Shown: one piece after another, positions 58,779 through 64,000 of the stretch | Position numbering within the stretch: the first letter of the stretch is position 1 | Layout of the letters: every line of letters starts with the position of its first letter | Assembly: GCA_029817715.1 (NCBI GenBank) | Contig: JARUPY010000495.1 | Location: 372,001 to 436,000, forward strand | Reading direction: 5' to 3' | Length of the DNA stretch: 64,000 nt | Source: Melastoma dodecandrum | Taxonomy: Eukaryota > Streptophyta > Magnoliopsida > Myrtales > Melastomataceae | Made by a program: the position numbers and the translations under genes | Notes under the pieces: generated by a model | The model's input: the letters and a program-made list of their open reading frames with translations, nothing else | Told to the model about the DNA's origin: nothing | Database searches by the model: none

Positions 58779-59547
58779 CCCCTGGCTCCGCCCTTGGTTG
58801 AAAGACCGTGATAGTGTAAGGACTCTTGGAGGTCGCGCAGCAATAAACTGAGAGGTGGAGGATGACGACTCTCCGGGCCTGAACTTCTTCCTCGGAGGTG
58901 GTCACATGCCCAACATCCTTTTTCACAGTGGTCTCCTCTCCCGTAGCTTTCATGTCGGCCCATTCTTCCTCTGCACTTTGTGCCTTCATGAATCTCTCAT
59001 CGTACGTAGTAAGCATCATAGGCCTCAGTAGAAATCTGACCTCCGGCTTCAATCCCTCCTCAAACTTCCTGGCCTTCGCCTCAGCACTCATAGGCGGGTC
59101 GTACCTCGACAGAGCGGAAAATCGCGCCTGGAACTCATCCACCGTCATCCCATCCTGTCGTAGGTACATAAACTCTCGTGCCTTCTTCTCTCTGAATACC
59201 TGGGGGTAGAACTTTCCGAGGAATTCCGTCTTAAATACTTTCCATTCGTCCCCGGAGTGAAGGGTCCGTGCTCCATCTCTATTGGCTTTCCACCAATCAT
59301 TTGCTCCCCGCTTGATCGACTGCTGCACTAGCATTATTTTCTCCTCAACTGAGCATCCCAACACGCCGAAAGCATTCTCCAACTCAACTATGAATTCTTC
59401 TTCATTTTCAGGCCCCTCCTCACCCGAGTAAATAGGTACCTCGAGCTTTAGAAAATGCCCGATCAATGTGATCCTTGTCTTGCGTTGTAGTTCCTCATCC
59501 CTAGGAGGAGAATTCCGCACAACAATATGTATGCCCTCCTTAGACAT
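58663..59547 (-). pseudogene. Gag capsid of Gypsy C
   Basis: The 294-codon frame starts at ATG 59547. The capsid (retrotransposon Gag domain) is readable: NEEEFIVELENAFGVLGCSVEEK, a WWKA segment, FKTEFLGKFYPQVFREKKAREF and GMTVDEFQARFSAL. After the VKKDVGH segment the frame leaves that of the family and reads noise to its end. Confidence 0.83.
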
Positions 59548-59759
59548 TCTACGATCACAACAATTGCATTATTAATCCAAGTATTATGTCAACTACACAT
59601 AATACTATATCAACGAATACCATATAGGTTTACTCAATACCAAGCATACGATTTTTCAATTCCGAATAATCGACATTTATTTTCTTAACACAACATCCAT
59701 ATCATAGTATGTCATCCAATCAAGACACCCTTTTCAACAACTCAAGAAGAATGTCTCCC

Positions 59760-59780
59760 TTAAAACACTCCCAATATCTT
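59760..59780 (+). repeat. 21-bp direct repeat right of Gypsy C
   Basis: It is the partner of 55599-55619 and differs at two bases. Confidence 0.75.
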
Positions 59781-62169
59781 GTTTAGATAAAAAAGATGAA
59801 GAAACCCAACATTGTCCCTTCATATGTTCACTGAGACACTCCAAAGAAATATTTTTACATCCAAACACAAACTTCTCTTCACACCATTCCTTACGCCCAC
59901 ACACCCAATTTGTGTCCATTGTCACGTCGAAAGCGTATTCAGCACGCAAGTGCACGCGATCGTACAAGTAATAAAGAGTAAGTAAGATATCGTTCCCACG
60001 AGGACTCTAAACTTCTCTCAATGATTAAAATACGTCAATCCCTATTATTCAACTAAGCGAGTTGAGAAACAATCAAACTAAGTGCAAAGCTAAAGAAAAC
60101 GAGTAAGTAAACTAAATTAAAATTCAAATGAGAAAAACACCTAGGGCGACGATTTCACCGGACAATTAATCGCAAGTCACATCTCAATCAACATGGTTAA
60201 GATAATCTGGTTGATAATCTGGAATTTGGTTATCTTCCTACGCCCCTTCCGAGGTCATAAGAATGTACATATCTGTAAATAGTAATCACTCTATTCCTAG
60301 GTAGATTAACTAACGAGTGCTCCTCAAGAATCAATTCCAATTCAATTACCTAGGACGATTGGGTATATTCCTATCCCGCTCGTTAATAATCCCGTCTTCT
60401 GACCAAGTTTAACCTAGGTTATTCCTCTTCCCGTGCTTATTCTAGGATTCACCTTCCGAGTTCACCTAATTTCACTATTCAATCTTATTGGTGATAAGGT
60501 AATAAGCAAGCGTTAAGAACGAATTAGAATAATCTAAACTAAATCATTCAAGTGCGGCAAAAGAGATAAACTCTTGACTCATTGTCAAGATCCATCGTGA
60601 CCCTAGGCAAAGAAAATTAGTTCATAACAGAAGTAAACGAAAACATCAAATCCATCTTAAACAATGAATGCGACATAAAGAAAAACTAAACGAAAAACTG
60701 GCGAAGTCTCTGTCAACGGCTCCTTGTTACCAACAGCCTCCCACGTTCCTCCAAAGGTGAATAAAGTGTTTTTATAATCCTAAAAATAAACCTAGATAAT
60801 CTTATAAAATCTGAAAAGAAAATCTTTTTTTTCTCCCCATCGTCAGTTTCAGGTCCTGCACCAGCATCCAATGATCTTCCCTCTGCACAGAGTCTTCATA
60901 ATTACGCCGAGATCCTATTTTTCCGTATTTATCCTGAAATAGACCAGAAAACTCGATAGTAATCCATTTCTCGGGAATAATGTGAAAGAGCCAGAAATAT
61001 TATGCAATGAACGTAATATTTCACAAATATAACAAAATCTAAGTATGAATTGCCCTAAATAACTCTACTTTCATAGAGTTATCACACCCCCAAACCTAAA
61101 CTTTGCTAGTCCCGAGCAAAGATAAAGAAAATAAAAATTAAAAGACTCTCCTCGGTAAACCCAAGTCACTCAAACGTAGAAACATCTTTTATAACATTCT
61201 CAGAAATGGGTGCATCCTCCTCCTGTATCTAGATTCCATTCACTACCTAACATGCTCAATTAAAGGCTTTAAAACAGAATATCTTCATCCCATCAGGTTG
61301 TACACTCATCATTAACAAGCTTACACTCCAAATAGCTCACGTCAACCAGTAACTCGCAAAGATCACCACAAACATCTCTTTTCACTCATCAAAGGTTTTC
61401 TGACTTTTTAACAACTTCATTATTATTATGTTTTTTTAAGATTGCACGACTCTAATGTTCATCTGATTCCGACTAAAGCTTATGTACCAAGCTCTCGACC
61501 AATGACTCCCGATTCAGTTGAACCAGGGCATTAGGTGATAAAGCACCCCTCGGATCAATCACTCAAGCTAGCACGGAAGACTCATACCACAAGCACATAT
61601 TCAAGTAATATCTATTTCTCTCCTTTTCTTTCTTTTTTTTTAAACCTGAACATTGGTACTCAGGGCCTTGGCAACCTCATGTTTTTCTTCTTCCCTTTTC
61701 AGCACATTGACCAAAGACGTCGTTTCAAGAGATAATTCAAGCTACTCTTCTCATTACTCATCACCATGCATTCTAAGGAAATGTAACCTATTGCCGGTAA
61801 GCACACTTCCTACTAGGAGATCTTTTCAAAATTAAACGAAAAAGTTTAGCACACTAAGCAAAGAACTTCATCTTTCCACACTCGAAGAATGCAACCTATA
61901 TCCTCATCATCGAATAAAGACATTCCACATCGACTTCCTAAGGTTACGTTGAGGAAAACTGACCCAAAAGATGAGAAATATGACATAGACAGGACTCACC
62001 TTAAGTAACATCACTTCCAAAGTCCATAACACATAACACCACACCCCCAAACCTAATCAGAGCAACGTCCTCGATGCTTAAGAAGTACGAGTAGGAAATG
62101 GGAGTACCAAGATATGTCAGTGAACGGGATGCGCCGATGTGTACCTCTCCCGACTGCCTTTGTGTAAGA
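59781..62169. other. Long non-coding stretch downstream of the plant-transposon-protein gene
   Basis: No gene is recognised. Two cytosine-rich CACCCCCAAACCTAA motifs lie at about 61085 and 62041. In my experience this kind of motif commonly accompanies 'putative plant transposon protein' genes in eudicots. 59930-60020 (GTTCCCACGAGGAC) looks like part of the same kind of element. A minus-strand frame at 59734-59967 is unassigned. Confidence 0.4.
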
Positions 62170-63252
62170 CTAAACTGTATCATCTGAAACCGCATCTTCA
62201 TCTTCCTCTACACCCATCGACGGTGGAGTTGGTTGCTCGCCAAGGTCTGATATATCCACATTTAATGTTGACGCAATTCGCCTTTGTATTTCCTCCAACC
62301 TTTGATGGCATGCAATTGAATACTCCATGAATTCGCTGATCTTGGTCCTGTTTTTCCGGGCAATAGATGTGTTGGCGGTGGCAATGGCAGGGTCACCTTC
62401 TGTGCAGTTACTATGAGATGTGCCGGAAGGGGCTTCATCCTTGTGCTCCTCCTCCCGTTGAATTTTCAGCCATGTGGCATGTGTGATTGGTTTCTGTGGG
62501 TGAGCAATCTCTTCTATAGGGTCCCACTGTACCCCTGCCCTCCTGCATAACTGAAACACTAAAGATGGAAACAACAAGCCAAGGTGAGTATCCTTTAATG
62601 CTCTATGTAGCTTCTGGTTAATAAGTTCTCCCACCTCAATTTTCATGCCCTCTAATATGCAACAAATCAAAGTCGCTCTTTCCTTTGTCACGTTACTAAT
62701 GTTTATTCCCAGAATCAGTTTTTCCGAGACGAATCGAATCCATATTTTAGCGTCTACTGTGAGATCCCTACCGTATAGCGCCAGCGGTTCATTCTTGCGC
62801 GACCTCTTCCATGTGATTCCTGGTCTAGTTAAGCCTTCAAGTACATCGTCAGCATTAAAATCTTCAGTCAGGTATTTTGTAAACGTATCATGCTCAAACA
62901 CAGGAAGATGAAACAATTCGGCAATTGCTTGAGCACTAAACACAACACTCATACCTCGAACATGATTATTTTCGCGGTTCTCATCATAGGTGTGCGTATT
63001 AGCGTAGAATTCCCTTATTATTGGCACAACCGCGGCTTCTGGAGGAGTACAAAATTGAGTCCATCCCATATGCGAAATTTGGAACATATAAGTTTCCATA
63101 TACCTATGGCTTACTTCAAATCCACGCTCCGGAATTAAGGTCCGACGCACCATAGAGTCGTGGTAGATTTTAGCCGCTTCGTCCGTCAAGGTTCGTCCTC
63201 TCCTAATTCCCGAAGTACTCCCTACGGCCAATTTCTTTTTGGGTGCTATCAC
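62170..63252 (-). pseudogene. Putative plant transposon protein domain gene; ATG apparently lost
   Basis: The 360-codon frame shows the domain in order: LIPERGFEV, WTQFCTPPEAAVVPIIREFYANTH, MSVVFSAQAIAELFHLP, EPLALYGRDLTVDAKIWIRFVSEKLIL, and LFPSLVFQLCRRAGVQW. The C-terminus is acidic and unstructured. This domain occurs in large numbers in eudicot genomes, linked to retroelements; its role is unknown. The frame opens with GTG at 63252 and has no ATG before residue 33. The second codon is ATA and is followed by GCA CCC AAA AAG, so the natural start was probably an ATG there. An in-frame TAA lies just upstream. The body has no stop. Confidence 0.75.
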
Positions 63253-63699
63253 AACTTACTTCTACAAACACAATCTGACACGTCCACAAATTTATTTGCA
63301 CAAGACACTCCCACACCAAGAGTCGACTAAAGGAAAGCTTGTTACCCGGACGTCGAGCTATGGGTGGTACAGACGAGGAGTTCTCCAACAGACGATTCGC
63401 TAATCGGGCGAAGTCAATAGTTTACGGCGAAAATGAACCCCAATCCCCTCCTAAAAGAAAATCTTGATTACCAAGTTCGGAGAGTGTGGGTTTGGGTGCA
63501 CAACAACGGCGTGGGTGACGGTGGTTGTGACACGGGAGGGGGACGGAGGTGGCAGTGGATGTGACACGGGAGGGTGACGGAGGTGGCGGCTTTGCGGCTA
63601 CAACTCTTCCTTGTCACAAGAAAAAAAAAAGATTAGGGTTGTTTGGCAAAATAGGCCGAAGTGTTTGTGCTTTCCTTATTTTTTATTTTTTATATAATT
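63253..63699. other. Upstream region of the plant-transposon-protein gene
   Basis: Around 63480-63590 a GGTGACGGAGGTGGC/GTGACACGGGAGGG pattern is repeated two or three times. No gene is recognised. Confidence 0.4.
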
Positions 63700-63915
63700 T
63701 CCGGTGCTGCTGCACCAAAATCTCGTGCAGCTGCAAAAAGTTTCTGTGCATTCTATTTTCCAAGCGGTGCAGCTGTACGAAATTTTGATGCAGCTGCACA
63801 AAGTTTTTGTACATTCGAGGTCCGCATGGTGCAGCTGCATGATAATTTCATGCAGCTGCACCATAGAGTTTTTGTTCCTCTTCTCTATGTGCGGTACGGT
63901 TGCATGAAATTCCTT
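63700..63915. repeat. Array of CAGCTG-centred palindromes
   Basis: GCAGCTGC or a close variant occurs about eight times in ~210 bases (for example TGCAGCTGCA near 63729, 63792, 63835 and 63853). Copies are spaced by AT-rich spacers containing TTTTTG or AATTT. Units alternate in direction, so the array is both tandem and inverted. Confidence 0.75.
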
Positions 63916-64000
63916 GCAGTTGCACGAACTTGCTGCTTGCTCTTGCAGTCCCCGCTATCTTTTCCCCTAGTAAAACAAAAAATAAATAAAAACAAATAAA

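Larger units (their letters stand above)
55620..59760 (-). mobile_element. Gypsy C, LTR-less Ty3/Gypsy fragment
   Basis: This is a sister of Gypsy B: its leader (about 59548-59760) is nearly identical to 52283-52504. It contains leader, gag, protease, RT, RNase H and integrase as far as the RERMK segment, but no LTR, primer site or 3' end. It is bounded on both sides by the 21-bp direct repeat rather than by LTRs. Confidence 0.82.

Overview
This is a plant nuclear window, most likely from a eudicot. It contains no bacterial-style genes. It is dominated by LTR retrotransposons, with a Mutator-like element, a SINE, and a tandem pair of genes of the plant-specific DUF4220/DUF594 membrane-protein family. 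Those paired genes and a 2-oxoglutarate dioxygenase exon fragment are the only host genes I recognise.

Layout. 1-1672: 5' end (gag, primer site, LTR) of a minus-strand Tat-lineage Ty3/Gypsy element that runs off the left edge. 3283-3640: broken dioxygenase first exon with a TATA box. 6687-8984: 2.3-kb solo LTR with a perfect 5-bp target duplication. 9446-10280: Mutator-like element with ~175-bp inverted repeats and a 9-bp target duplication. 10785-36060: a three-level nest. An old LTR (10785-12302 plus 35728-~36060) was split by a Tat element (12303-35727, TSD GATGG). That element's gag was split in turn by a chromodomain Gypsy (23950-34575, TSD GGTCT).

The inner Gypsy has a complete 1495-codon gag-pol and is a tandem chain (LTR - full interior - LTR - deleted interior - deleted LTR) inside one target duplication. 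The outer Tat element has broken gag-pol frames. It also carries a convergent gene on the opposite strand (13442-16400) encoding a plant-mobile-domain protein; three introns can be placed and the spliced frame is open apart from one TAG.

36328-38998: chromodomain Gypsy relic, a SINE, an (ATT)n tract and a duplicated intergenic block. 39504-42045: apparently intact DUF4220/DUF594 gene with one probable intron. 43858-45004: small LTR element of TRIM size. 46465-48912: second DUF4220/DUF594 copy, a pseudogene. 49337-54728 and 55620-59760: two decayed copies of a second chromodomain-type Gypsy family. The first has a near-perfect TSD; the second has no LTRs and sits between 21-bp imperfect direct repeats. 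62170-63252: a 'putative plant transposon protein' gene whose ATG appears mutated, preceded by an array of CAGCTG palindromes.

The DUF4220/DUF594 pair is the only host gene cluster. Everything else documents successive insertion, recombination between LTRs, deletion at short homologies and point decay. Nearly identical LTRs mark the inner and outer nested elements as the youngest large insertions.
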